Shown: positions 35,767 through 46,645 of the stretch, piece after piece
How the letters are laid out: each line of letters begins with the position of its first letter
Numbering within the stretch: the first letter of the stretch is position 1
Assembly: GCA_045837725.1 (NCBI GenBank)
Contig: JBEWZL010000244.1
Location: 310,001 to 374,000, forward strand
DNA length: 64,000 bases
Direction: 5' to 3'
Source: Vermamoeba vermiformis
Taxonomy: Eukaryota > Tubulinea > Echinamoebida
Made by a program: the position numbers and the translations under genes
The notes under the pieces: generated by a model
Seen by the model: the letters and a program-made list of their open reading frames with translations, nothing else
The model's database searches: none
Told to the model about the DNA's origin: nothing

Positions 35767-36531
35767 TAGTGTTGTTGACTTGTATACGATAAGTATACCA
35801 CTGACGCAAAATACTTTTCTTTTTATCTTATCCCCGATTTCAACGATAATGACCAACTTTAGAGTCGCAGATGAAATGGGTAAGGTTTTTTCGGCCAGAG
35901 ACGAATTATTATTGATTTTAGCCGGTTGTTATCCAGAATCCAAAAATATCTGTTAAATAATACATGAGATATTTTTAGAATTTTGTTTCTCTTTCAAGAA
36001 ATTTGACGCGCTTTTCGAGTTTGCGAAAATTACCGTTCTTTATTACATAAATGGTAATCGTCGCGTCGGATCACCGGCGACAGTCCTACAAATAAGATGA
36101 TTCCAAGTGCAATCATAATCATAAGAGAACTTACGATCTTACGCCTGAAAGTTCTGCGCAAACGTCCGTATCAAGTCAAATTTGGCTCGTCCGATGTAAT
36201 CTCTTGAGTGTTAGGTATTCGTTCTGTAAAATTCTGTAAAATCATCATAAGTGCTTGGGCAATGCCGCTGTTGACTTCCGAACTGATTCTTGTACGTTGT
36301 AAGCTAATCGCATTCAGAGTATCTGATCTGGGTGTATTACGCGGAAAGCTGCATCAGACGAATAGAAACGCATCCCTCTTCAAAGGTTCCCTTCAGCCTT
36401 CTTTCAGGGATTTGTTCTGTTCACTGGCGGACGACTGATTTAAACAAAGACGCTCTTTGCTGTTTGTCCCGGGCATTAATTAATATTTTGCATCATTGTA
36501 TTATATAACACATTAATAAGACAATTTGTCG
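35767..36531. other. Intergenic, SnoaL-like to DEAD-box gene
   Basis: About 765 bases. A short frame from the ATG near 35850 (MTNFRVADEMGKVFSARDE) and another at 36208-36438 have no family signature. Apart from the two promoters I see nothing firm. Confidence 0.35.
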
Positions 36532-38933
36532 ATGCTTGCTCTTCAAAATACATTGCGAACACTGAGTTCAGCGAGCGCGATCAGATCCACACCGAATGTA
36601 ATTGCCAGAACAACCGTTTTAAAGGTATAATAAATTGTTATCTACATTTAATAGAGTTTATTTGCTAGTAAAATCTATTTTTTGACCTTTCGAGGTCAGA
36701 TCCAATTTCAACCCGGCAATTTTTTTCGTTCAAGTAATTTAGCAAATTCCCTCTTTGTGGCTATAATAATTAAAATATTATTTTATGTCTAAAATTAGTA
36801 TTAATTCAATTTTCTGATATCAGCTAAACCCGATCACGGGTCCAACGCACGATCGACTATTTGCTACGAAAAAAAAGATTAAAATGCCGTTAATTCAACC
36901 AAATGAGAAGCCCAAAAGTAAATATGACACTATGTTAAAGAAATCAATAGAACAGAAACGATCAATGAAAAAGAAACAGATCACATCCAAACCAGCGCAA
37001 ACTTCAACAGTTGTATCAAAAGCCAAACCGATTACAATCAATCCTACAGACAAAGAAAAATCTATTTTTGGAACAGCAAGCTTTGAGGACTTGAAATTAC
37101 GGTCAGAAATACTTGAGGCGTTAAAAGCAAACAATTTGCAAACACCGACTTGGATCCAAGTACGTACCACTCAAATGCTCTATTTGACCTTATGATTAGT
37201 ATTGCTACGTTATATTAGGCACTAAAAATAAAATAATATAGCAAGCCGCCATCCCTGAGATATTGGCTCATAAGTCAGGTGCCATTTTGTTCGCGGATCA
37301 AACAGGTAAAAAACAGATTTTGACTGCACAACGAAGTCTTAATAGCGGAATTGCAACTTATTATAGGCACTGGAAAAACATTAGGGTACTTGCTGCCAAT
37401 GATGCAAAAGTTAAAAGAAGACGAAGAAAAGGGCGTTGAAACCGTGCCTGGCAGACCACGTGGCATTATAATATTACCTAATAGAGAGCTCGCTCAACAA
37501 GTACTCGTAAGTACTATGGCACTACTATCTGAATAGTTGCCCGTAGAGCACGTGTCTTAATTTGGATGACACGTGTCACAAATATTTTTCACGGTTGCCA
37601 GATCAGCAACGGCGGAAAGTTCTAATCATAATAATATTATAGGGAGTGGCTAAGACAATTAGCCACTATTTGAAAATGCGTTGCAGAATAGTGAGTGGCG
37701 GTGAAGGCAAAAAATCACAAGCCAAAAATATTTTGGGCGATCCCGTTGATATTTTAGTCGCTACTCCCGGAAGAATATTACAACACAATTCTACAGGTAT
37801 ATATAATATTAATAATATACTGTTATTGATAATAATCTTTGCTTATTTAAAGATGCATTGTACTTTTCAAAAACGCGAATGATCGTGTTTGACGAGGCCG
37901 ATACATTACTAGTGAAAGATTTTAAAGACGATTTGGATAATATCTTATTGCCATTGAAGGCAAGTTACTATATTTAGATAAGTCATGACTTAACATTGCA
38001 GCTATTTTTAGAAAAGGGCTGCTAAAGGTGACCACTTGCAATTTATTTTCACCGGAGCTACGATGACCAAACAACTCGAACAATTTGTTAAACAAGAGTT
38101 CCCCGTACGTGTATATTATAGTATTGGTATTAATATAACACTAACTCTTCATAGAATGTCAAACAAATTACCTCACCAAAATTGCATAAAATTGCCAGCC
38201 ATTTGAAGCAACAATTCATTCGTACGGACGATAGGAAAAGTATGTAATGATACTATAGTAGTATTATAATGATATTAATGCTTATTTTGTCTTTGTAGAT
38301 AAGTTGATGGAAATATTGACGGATGCGACGGCAAGAAAGAAGCGCGTGATAGTATTCTGCAACACTATCCCTAGTTGTCGTGCTGTCGATCATTTCTTGC
38401 GCGAAAATAACTTTCAGACCTCGTGTTATCACGGCGAAATTAGACACAAAGTACGTTCAGTGAAAAAGCGGATCCGCACAGATCCAATTTTAATTATTTG
38501 CTTTATTTGTAGCAACGACGAACTTATTTCCAAGAATTTGTTGACGGCAAGACCTCCATATTAATTTCAACTGATATTGGATCACGTGGATTGGACACCA
38601 TCAATGTACGTACAATATTTTCCAGTCCAAATGCAACCAATCGTTAACTATTTCCTTATTTAGGTCGATCACGTGATTAATTTCGATTTTCCGTTGAGCA
38701 TCACTGATTACATTCATCGTATTGGTCGTACAGCTCGCGCAGGCAGATCTGGCTCGGTGACTTCACTGTTGCGCAAACGAGATGAAGTTCTGGCCAATAA
38801 TATCATCGTAAGAATGAAATTTCCTTATTTGGTAATACTATACTTACCTGCGTTACATTTTCAGAAAGCTGTCAGCGCTAATGACACGCTTGCGGGCTTG
38901 TCGTCAGTGAAAGGCACATTCAAAACTGAATAA
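36532..38933 (+). CDS. DEAD-box RNA helicase, probably mitochondrial
   Basis: About twelve exons. Exon 1 (36532 on) encodes a basic, hydroxylated leader, [19 protein letters not shown], suited to mitochondrial import. Motifs in order are [14 protein letters not shown] with [10 protein letters not shown] (Q motif), ADQTGTGKT (I), PNRELAQQ (Ia), VATPGRIL (Ib), VFDEADTLL (II), FTGAT (III, usually SAT), [11 protein letters not shown] (IV), [16 protein letters not shown] (V) and [13 protein letters not shown] (VI). The C-terminus is short ([14 protein letters not shown]). The closest named groups are mitochondrial helicases such as MRH4/DDX28, with roles in mitoribosome or RNA processing, by inference. 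The intron at 37567 carries TGACACGTGTCA. Confidence 0.9.
37567..37578. promoter_or_regulatory. TGACACGTGTCA palindrome in intron
   Basis: Third exact copy of the 12-base palindrome, in an intron of the DEAD-box gene after the PNRELAQQ exon. Confidence 0.5.
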
Positions 38934-39312
38934 GTGCAACAATAAAAGTAATACTGTGCTCTAAAATATCACGTGTTCGTTTGTTTTATTCATGGAATAT
39001 AGTTTTGTTTATTTCTCGAGAACGGTTGATTCGACAAAAAGTTGCGTTTTGTTTAAACACCAAGATCTTTTTAGGACACCACAACTCAACACAAAATGCA
39101 TCCGTTAATACTTTAAAGAATATTATCTATCATATAAGGTCAGGATGCAAAGAAGTGAAGCTTCCTTTGGGCAGCACGCTCAATTTGGAAAATTACATGT
39201 AATTTTTTTTAATTTCAAAAATTAAATTGCCCTTATTGTCCTATTATCCAAATCGACTGAAAGCTCAATATTACTGAATATACTAATTTTGGGTATTTTA
39301 AAGGAATTTTAA
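38934..39312. other. Intergenic with possible gene remnant
   Basis: A 73-codon frame (38981-39202) ends with a protein-like segment (VNTLKNIIYHIRSGCKEVKL, then PLGSTLNLENYM) that could be a leftover or terminal exon of an LRR-type gene. There is no start context or homology I can name. The rest is AT-rich spacer. Confidence 0.25.
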
Positions 39313-42171
39313 ATGATGGAGAAAGACGAACAGATCACAATTCTGACGAATAATATAATTAATCGTATAAAAGAAGTCGAGAAACATACTCAAAAACCAA
39401 CGGGTTCTCAAGTGAACGAGTTGAATTCAATAACGAATCCAGCGCAAAAGGCAGTTAGCGCGATCGTCATTTTGGTGCAGCTGGGTATCGATAAATTAGC
39501 ACTGAATATCACAGCAGACACCGAATTATTTATGAAGGAGGTTATACAATTAGTGCAATGCTCGGAGGAGATTAAAGAAGGTTTGCGATCTTGGCAGATG
39601 TACCGAGAAAACATTTTGTTCCTTTTGTTCCGTCTTCCCTTTATAAGCCCCTACTCTGTTAAGTATGTTCTAAGTAGTACAATTATACAATAGAACGTAA
39701 CACAACGTAATTTAAGACTCATTTCAAATGCTTTTTACTTTCGAATTTATTTTAATTTTAATTACCCTAATTAATTTAATCATATAACAGAAAGTTAGTA
39801 GACGTACTTGGCGAAGATATGCTTGAGCAGACAAATTATTATAATCAGATCTGTCTCACTGTAATACCAGAATACTACAAGTTTTCATTTACGATCGTGA
39901 CGAAACTGTTCAACAAACCAAAATATCTTAATTTGGTAAAATCTCACTGGCTAAATGAGCTCATGAAGAGACCTTCATATGACAAAGACGTAGCTTTTGA
40001 GCTGTTCGACTATTTTGAATGGAAGCCGCGAGAAAAATTAGCGTGGGAGAAAACCATCAAATTAAACGAAGATGATACTATCGTTAATGAACAACAAACA
40101 AAATTATGGTTATTATTAGCTCAGAAATTTCCTGACGAGTACGTAACTAAGTTGAATTTTTAAAAATTTGTAACTTCCTAATTTGGTTATTTTTTCCCTA
40201 GAAATGACGCAGCAGTTGCCATGCAAAAATTGAAATTCTTTTTGGGGACTGCAAGAATAGGGGTCGCAGAAAAATTATTTATGGCGTTCCCAAAGCAGAT
40301 TTGTTTGACGGCTATGATGTCCGACGATAATTCCCCGTGGCCACGATCAAATTCAAAGATTATACATCATCATATCTTATCAGCTTGCAGAAGAATTCCT
40401 ATTCATGAAATTACAGACAAATTGAAGCGAGGCGTCGCTAAATTTCATGCGGATCTGAAACATTACTTAATAAGGAATTTTAAGACACCCAAATGGATAT
40501 TAGAGATATTTGCTAATAATATAGTTCCGAATAGCAAAGGTATAGTGCTTTCTTACCATTTTTTTCGAATCATCGGCTGGATCTGAACCAATTTTTTTTA
40601 ACAGACTTTTTCAGCTTGGCCAATCAACGCCCTATTAATGATAATAGTCTTATTTACAACGATCCATTTAATTTCGAGGAACTACCGAGCGATATAATCT
40701 ATTGTATTGTGCGACTATTGAGCTACAAACAAATTGTTCCGCTGTCATTGACCAACAAACGGATCCACGGTGTTCTTTTGAAGGACGATTATATTATGTG
40801 CCACTACATTAAAAGATACTTTACTGGCATTACAATGCAGCCGTCAGAGTTCCAGCGAAGATTAAAGTACGTACCTTATTATTTAAAAAATCAGATCTTA
40901 ATTAATTTACATTGAGCAGATCCAGAGAGAAAAAATATCGCTTAATGAAGCATTTACCAGAAAATGCTAAATTTAAGTCGTTAGAGTTAGGCAGAAATGA
41001 TCTATTGATTGCGAATTTACAGATAAGCAGATTTATCGCAAATTCTCAATTTGCGAATCTCACATGGTACCGGGGATTTGAAAATAATGACGAAATTTCA
41101 ACAGTTGTAAATTGTACGATGTATGATTGGCCCAAAGCACCGAATTTATCCGCTCGATTGTACAAACATCGATTAATATTTGCAATTAACGGCAACAAGT
41201 TGAGAATTCTGATAACGAACCCAAATGTTAAGTATAGCCTGCTTCAAGAGCATGAAATTACAAGTGATTTGATAAACACAGAAACCGGATTTTTTCAACT
41301 GAAGCACCAAAAGTTGATCGGATGCGGTAAGAAAAGTGATGCAACGATTAGTCAGCCTTTACCTTATTTATATCACTCGTATATAACTTATATATCATTT
41401 ATAAATGCACTTTGGCTTCAGTACAGCCTGGTGACACTTTGACACTTTGACACTTCACCGGGACGTGACGTGTCATTTTTTGACACTTCAATGTTATCGC
41501 TATTTCTGACGTGTTACTTTCAGGCTATTGGATGGACTTGACGACCAATCAGATTCAACCATACCCCTGGACCACTGACCTCTGCACAGTACAGATGCAC
41601 AGCGATGACAACAAGACAGGGTACGGCCTTGACAAGTCGTGCAAGTGGCTCCAACAGTTCGATGCACGCACACCAAGTGTCACCTCGTCACAGAGTGTTG
41701 TAAATGTGCGCGATGGAGTGGTGCAGAACTTTGCAGTGCGCAATGACAGTGACGCGATGTTTGTTGTTGCACGACACGTGTCAGAGTGGGACAGACGGTT
41801 CTTGCACGCACCTGTCAGAATGTCCACTGATCCCAATCTCACGTACTCCGAGCACCGGGTAATGGCTTGAACCACCTTTGACTTGCCACCTGTACTAATA
41901 TGAGTCATATTGATAGGGTCAGTATCGTCCAGCAATCGATTTGACATCGATGAAAGTGATTGGTCGAGAGCAGATCTGGGATCTCGCTGATTTTACCTGG
42001 AAGTTCGATCAAAACTTGAACTATCCTATTCATACGGCTAGCAATGGTCAGTTTTGTGTTTATAGACAGCGGAAAATAATGGCCCATACTGATTGGGTGC
42101 TTGCTTCGCTGAATTTTTGTCGCATGGGATGTAACAGCTACTTAGGCAAGGATTACTACTTTGTACCTTAA
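39313..42171 (+). CDS. F-box protein, inverted paralogue A
   Basis: About eight exons, roughly 800 residues. The N-terminal half is helical and unknown to me (MMEKDEQITILTNNIINRIK, LVDVLGEDMLEQTNYYNQIC, TKLWLLLAQKFPDE, then TPKWILEIFANNIVPNSK). A central F-box follows (FEELPSDIIYCIVRLLSYKQ, IVPLSLTNKRIHGVL), then a C-terminal domain (LSARLYKHRLIFAINGNKLR, GYWMDLTTNQIQPYPWTTDL, AMFVVARHVSEWDRRFLHAP, ending LGKDYYFVP). It is paralogous, in inverted orientation, to 48098-50908, with two nearly identical patches (see repeats). Likely role: SCF substrate adaptor. The intron at 41338-41523 holds three tandem TGACACTT units and TGACGTGTCA. Confidence 0.82.
40500..40769 (+). repeat. Inverted similar block 2, arm A
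   Basis: Covers the end of one exon, an intron and the F-box exon start; matches the reverse complement of about 49434-49708 with few differences, including the intron core GGCTGGATCTGA. Boundaries are approximate. Confidence 0.75.
41432..41490 (+). repeat. TGACACTT tandem units and TGACGTGTCA
   Basis: Three head-to-tail TGACACTT units (41432-41455), then TGACGTGTCA (41466-41475) and TGACACTTCA (41481-41490), all within one intron of F-box gene A just before the shared 485-bp block. The equivalent intron of gene B also has TGACACTTCA and a TGACGTGTCA, so part of the cluster predates or was copied with the block. Confidence 0.6.
41524..42008 (+). repeat. Inverted near-identical block 1, arm A
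   Basis: This 485-bp segment (exon, short intron, part of the next exon) matches the reverse complement of 48231-48715 with about 11 mismatches by eye, no gaps. The intron is as well conserved as the exons. Identity stops abruptly after TGGAAGTTCGA on one side. Confidence 0.9.
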
Positions 42172-42411
42172 CAACTGTATAGCTGCCCTGTAGCGTAGTT
42201 AAAACCGTATTAAAGATAAATGATCTAAACTTTGACATGGCAGAAAAAAAAATTCTAAATTAATTAATAAACCGAAAATTGTTTAATTGTCTACCATGAT
42301 TTCGCCTCTATCTATCATATGTAACCAAATATTATTAGAGTCTTCGTAAATATTTTTTGCGATCCGGATCGCAAGGCCAAAATCTTTGAAATTCGTGGCT
42401 AATTGTATTTA

Positions 42412-43002
42412 TTAATTACCGACACAAGTGGAAATGCTCTTCTGTTGACAAGTGTTCGTAGTATAAGTAAATGTTTGAGGAGGAATGTTCGGATTTGGGG
42501 TGCAGTTCAAAGTTTGAACGTTGTAATCGACGTAAGTGACGGTATTGGCAGAGCAAGTAGCAGTATATGACGGATAAAGAGTGCCAACGAAGGATCTGCA
42601 AGTATCTAAGCCACGCACTGAAGTGTAGGAGATCTGACCGTTGCAATCTGCCGTCGAGTAGAATTTTTGAACCCAATAATTATTTCCGGCGTATTTAGAG
42701 TAATCAGGCTCAGTAGTGGAACACAACATTGCCTTATTAGCCACGCAGTTGCTTAAAGGAAGAGTCTTCTCGATCTTGCAAGTTGAGCAGCTTGAATCTG
42801 TGCAAGTCATCAAGTTGTAGTTGGATCCAGCGCATTGATATTTTTTAAATGATTTTCCTTGACGGAAACAATTGCCATTGGACGCAAATAATGAATAGAA
42901 CTCGTCGGGTTTTTCACATCCGTCAACATTGACCAACCAATCGGCTGAAGCAATAGCTACGATAGCCGCGAGCACAAACAATAATAAAGAGGTGCGTTGC
43001 AT
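42412..43002 (-). CDS. Secreted Cys-rich protein
   Basis: Intronless, 196 residues from Met 43002, chosen because MQRTSLLLFVLAAIVAIASA is a clean signal peptide; an upstream in-frame ATG at 43029 would bury it. The mature protein has many cysteines (CEKPDEFYSLFASNGNCFRQ, MTCTDSSCSTCKI, YSTADCNGQISY, TNTCQQKSISTC) spaced as in small extracellular disulfide-rich proteins. I cannot name the family. The upstream region has TGACACGCGTCA at 43072-43083, about 70 bases before the start, a good candidate promoter element. Confidence 0.8.
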   Translation of the reverse strand: MQRTSLLLFVLAAIVAIASADWLVNVDGCEKPDEFYSLFASNGNCFRQGKSFKKYQCAGSNYNLMTCTDSSCSTCKIEKTLPLSNCVANKAMLCSTTEPDYSKYAGNNYWVQKFYSTADCNGQISYTSVRGLDTCRSFVGTLYPSYTATCSANTVTYVDYNVQTLNCTPNPNIPPQTFTYTTNTCQQKSISTCVGN

Positions 43003-43346
43003 TGTGTTAGATATTATTTCAATAAACAAGAATCACTAAGGGACTGATTTTTTTTTTTTTGTCCTCTTTGTTGACACGCGTCAAAACCACGTGCTTAGAA
43101 GCTTAATTTAGCTTACTTCGAACCCTGAATAGCGTACTATGATTAACCGGTATTCACAGTCATGCGGTTATCAACATTAATTAGAGCAGTAAATTTTATC
43201 GATAAAAAGTTTGGGATCTGGATCTGCTTGAGAAGGCTTAGTGGATCTTGTTAGCACTGACTGATTATGTAGTATGAACCGGTTTGTGCATATTAGACTT
43301 TCATCATACATTTATATTATACATAAGATACAATGCGACAAGGCCG
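43003..43346. promoter_or_regulatory. Promoter of Cys-rich gene and 3' flank of actin-like gene
   Basis: Contains a 12-base T run near 43049 and TGACACGCGTCA at 43072-43083, a one-base variant of the palindrome seen in introns. A GGATCTGGATCTG doublet lies near 43214. No gene is seen. Confidence 0.5.
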
Positions 43347-45210
43347 TTACCAATAGCGACACTTCTTGCTGACAACGCCAGGGCCGTACTCGTCGTATTC
43401 TGCTTTTGAGATCCACTGGTCCTGAAACGAGGTCAGATTGGCCATAATAGCACCACCTATCCAATTGCTGTAATGACGCTCTGGCGGAGCTACAACTTTA
43501 ATTCTCTTCTCCGCAGCGACTGGAGCGATACCTTTCATTTCTTTGTGTAGCCGATCCGCGAATCCAGGAATTTTGGTAGATCCGCCCGCAAGAAGGATGT
43601 TGCTGTAACAGACTGGCACGTTATCACCTTGTGTGGCCTGAATAGCTTGATTAAGGAGCTCGTGGACTCCTGGCGTTTCTAAGCCGACTAAGTCCGGTCG
43701 AAAGAGCGCTTCAGGACATCGGAACCTTTCAGTGTCTATAAAAGGAAATAAAAACGAACGTCAGTATCTCGCTGGCGAGATCGAAAATAAAATTGATAAA
43801 AAAATGTAAATTGAATTCATTAATCAACGATTAACCTTTCGCTAAGTTCTTCAAGAAAATATGCCATAGGTTTATAAGATGGAGTAAACTGGCGTAACTT
43901 GAAGACAATGAAAAGGTTTTGTACTGGATGTACTTACTCAAAGTAATCACTTGCTCGTCCCTTAATGTATATTCTTTCTGTCTATCATTGCTGCTCGCAA
44001 AATAGCGCAACTCTTCTTCGTAATCCAATGCTACGTAACACGTCTGCTCCTTGATGTCCCGAATAATTTCGAAATCCGCTGATCTGCTCGCCAAGTAAAC
44101 CCTTTAACATGCATTAATATTACATAATGCCGAATATCAATCGAATTATAATATCGTACCCTGATTCTGTCAATAATCGTCCCATATAATGCGTCAGATC
44201 TCGTCCTGCGAAATTTACTCGTCGAGCTCCTTGCATAAGAATTCTACCTCCAAGAATAGGTGAAATACTCATCACCCCATCTCCTATAATAATATATGTG
44301 TAATTAATCGTGTTACAACCGATTAAGACCGAACCAAGATCCGTACTCCAAAAACAGATCCGTTACACAAGGTTCAGCGACTACGTACCAATATCAAGTA
44401 CTATGCCCGAACTTCTTCCACTAGCCATTAGCCCTCCTACAGGTGTGGGAACGAGATAAAATGCAGGCACATTGAATTCTTCGAAAAATATCATAGTTGT
44501 CTTTTCGCGTTGGTGCAGCGAAGTAAATGGTGTGTCGAGCATTAATACACGGTGCTCTTCAGGATTGACTCGCACCTCGTTATGAAAGAAATGCGACCAC
44601 ACTAGCGTCATGGCTCCCCAATCCGTAATAACACCTGCAGAAATATTTAGCCTTATTAATTCAGATTTTTATTATTGTTAAGCCGGTCATTACCGAGAAC
44701 TCGATATATATGTTTATGTACGTATTAGGTTATAAATGCGTTCGAAGCCAACAGTTGAAAGATCTACAAATTTGTATGCGTACAAAAATAGATCTAGCTT
44801 ACCGTGTTCCATAGGGTATCGGAGCGCTAATCGTCCTCTTGAAGATTGAGCTGCATCGCCGACAACTATATACGACAGATTTTAATTCGGTGGTAGAAGT
44901 GTAATTTAAAGACTTGCGGATGTGATCTTAAACTAAGACTTACCGTAAGGTGCAACATGCAATTGAATTGCAGCAAAATTACGAGGGACTCCTATTATGT
45001 TCGGGAATGAGTATGGCCCATCGTGCGTTGAGTAAGTACCGCGAAAGACGCCTTTAAAAAATTAGTAAATTATTATTCGCTGTAAAATACAAAAATTGAT
45101 GGCCACAGTAATATTCTAATTTTTAGAGAATATTTGACAATAAATTAAATTTATAAGACTTGCTTACCTGTACCGTTATCAATTACAAGCGGTAGTGCCT
45201 CATCTGCCAT
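43347..45210 (-). CDS. Divergent actin with altered ATPase residues
   Basis: About nine exons from MADEALPLVIDNGTG at 45210 to KKCRYW. Actin landmarks are all recognisable: P-loop 1 DNGTG, YVVGDAAQSSRG, LALRYPMEHG, WSHFFHNEVRVNPEEHRVLM, FNVPAFY, P-loop 2 GIVLDIG|DGV, NFAGRDLTHYMGRLLTESG, IIRDIKEQTCYVALDYEEEL, ERFRCPEALFRPDL, LLAGGSTKIPGFADRLHKEM, WIGGAIMANLTSFQDQWISK and EYDEYGP. The residues that position the attacking water in actin are changed: the Gln137 position reads Thr (YLVPTPVGG) and His161 reads Ser (DGVMS). Hydrolysis is therefore predicted to be slow or absent. It is not a recognised ARP class to me; it may be a regulatory or minor actin. Confidence 0.88.
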
Positions 45211-45547
45211 AATTTAAACAGTTGAAAACAGATATTTCGAGGATTAATACTAACTATTAACAAATATTAATTGTGCTCGTGCTTTTGTTACGAACTCATT
45301 TTTAATTTGGACGACATTTTTGCTAGCTAAACCAAAACACTAATTGAGATGAAAGCTTGCAATAGGATGGACGGTGGCATGCATTACGATATTCCTAAAA
45401 CATTAATTTTCCATTAACAAACGATTTTTCGTAATTTCAAAAAGATTTTTTCCGTTTTTTCCAACGGCGGGCATTAAAAGTCGCAAAGTCATTTTGTTAC
45501 GATAAACAACACCGAAATACAACATAATAGTATAATATATTAACAAT
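45211..45547. promoter_or_regulatory. Divergent promoter, actin-like / Pro-rich gene
   Basis: About 340 AT-rich bases between two divergent starts, with T-rich runs (TTTTTTCCGTTTTTTCC). No other feature is seen. Confidence 0.4.
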
Positions 45548-46141
45548 ATGGCCGATCAGAACTCTAAGCAAGCTAAAGAGCCTTCATTCTGGGACAAAGT
45601 TGAACGGGAGTGGAACAAAGTCGCAACCAAACTCGACGATATATTCACTCCTGAAGAGAATAAGGATAAAGAAGGTAATTATACTGCTAAATAATATTTT
45701 TGCACGAAGATTATGCTCGTTTCGGATTTGGAAATTACGAAAAATATTTGCTGATAATTTTGTATAGGCCAGAAAAAAGAACAGAATGGTCAACCTTCAT
45801 ATGTAAATCATAGCTCACCACAAGGTATGTGTAAATAATTTTAAAATATTTAATGAAAAAATCCGGATTTGACACGTCAACTTAATCCAGCCCAAAACTA
45901 TCAACAACCTCCTCCTTTACCACCAAAGCACGCCCAAAGCCAACAAGCACCTCCATTGCCTCCTAAGCACGCTAACGGCACTGACAATACTCACTCGCAA
46001 TCAGAAGAAAAGCCGAAAGAAGAAAAAGGTCTCGTAAAAGATCTGGAAAAAGCGGGCAACGCCGTCGCTAAATGGTTCGATGACCTAGGCAATAAGCTCG
46101 ATAAAGCTATTGACGGTGATAAAACTACCGCCAAAAAGTAG
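45548..46141 (+). CDS. Small Pro-rich charged protein
   Basis: Three exons from 45548 (MADQNSKQAKEPSFWDKVER), about 135 residues. The N-terminal amphipathic helix (EREWNKVATKLDDIF) is followed by two PPLPPKHA repeats and a second amphipathic helix (VKDLEKAGNAVAKWFDDLGN). The repeats fit SH3 or WW ligand consensus (PPLPPK), a possible adaptor role. The intron before the last exon holds TGACACGTCA (45870-45879). The family is unknown. Confidence 0.75.
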
Positions 46142-46645
46142 ATTCTTCTGGATCAACATTTTTGTCTAATTCCTGTAAATAAATTACCTAATTGCGTAGC
46201 CTTTTGCTTCTTTATTATCATTCATTAAACTACTGTATCAAACGCATCCTAAGCATTACAGTTGATGTTACAACTTAAGTCCGGATTTGGTACCCACTGT
46301 CACACGTCGTACCAAAAGCTGGAACTGACATTCTTCGTCATTTTAGCTAAAAATTGGCACTTCAATCAAGGTTGACATCCGTTTGGACAACATCGACTAC
46401 GCCAAGCTAACAAACTAATGCCAGATCAACACAGCCCAGAAATCTGCAGCGCAATACACCTCTCGTGAGAAACGCTCGGACAGAAATACAACAAGATTGT
46501 AACGAAGAAATTGAATTTAATCGCTTTGTTCCTACGTCTGAAACTTGAATAAAATTCATTCGTTACAAATCTAGGAAACCGAACCGTATTACCGGTAAGT
46601 TTTCGCTCCGACTCCTACAATGTTGCTAATTCATAACAGAGCCAT
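46142..46645. other. Intergenic between convergent genes
   Basis: About 500 bases between the Pro-rich gene and the bPH gene ends. I see no supported coding exon or RNA gene. Confidence 0.35.

Noticed and set aside
36208-36438. A 76-codon frame upstream of the helicase
   Set aside because: No recognisable sequence features and no conserved start context; likely chance.
41432-41455. TGACACTT tandem units as a microsatellite of no interest
   Set aside because: Kept as a repeat feature instead, because related TGACA palindromes recur elsewhere in introns and promoters.
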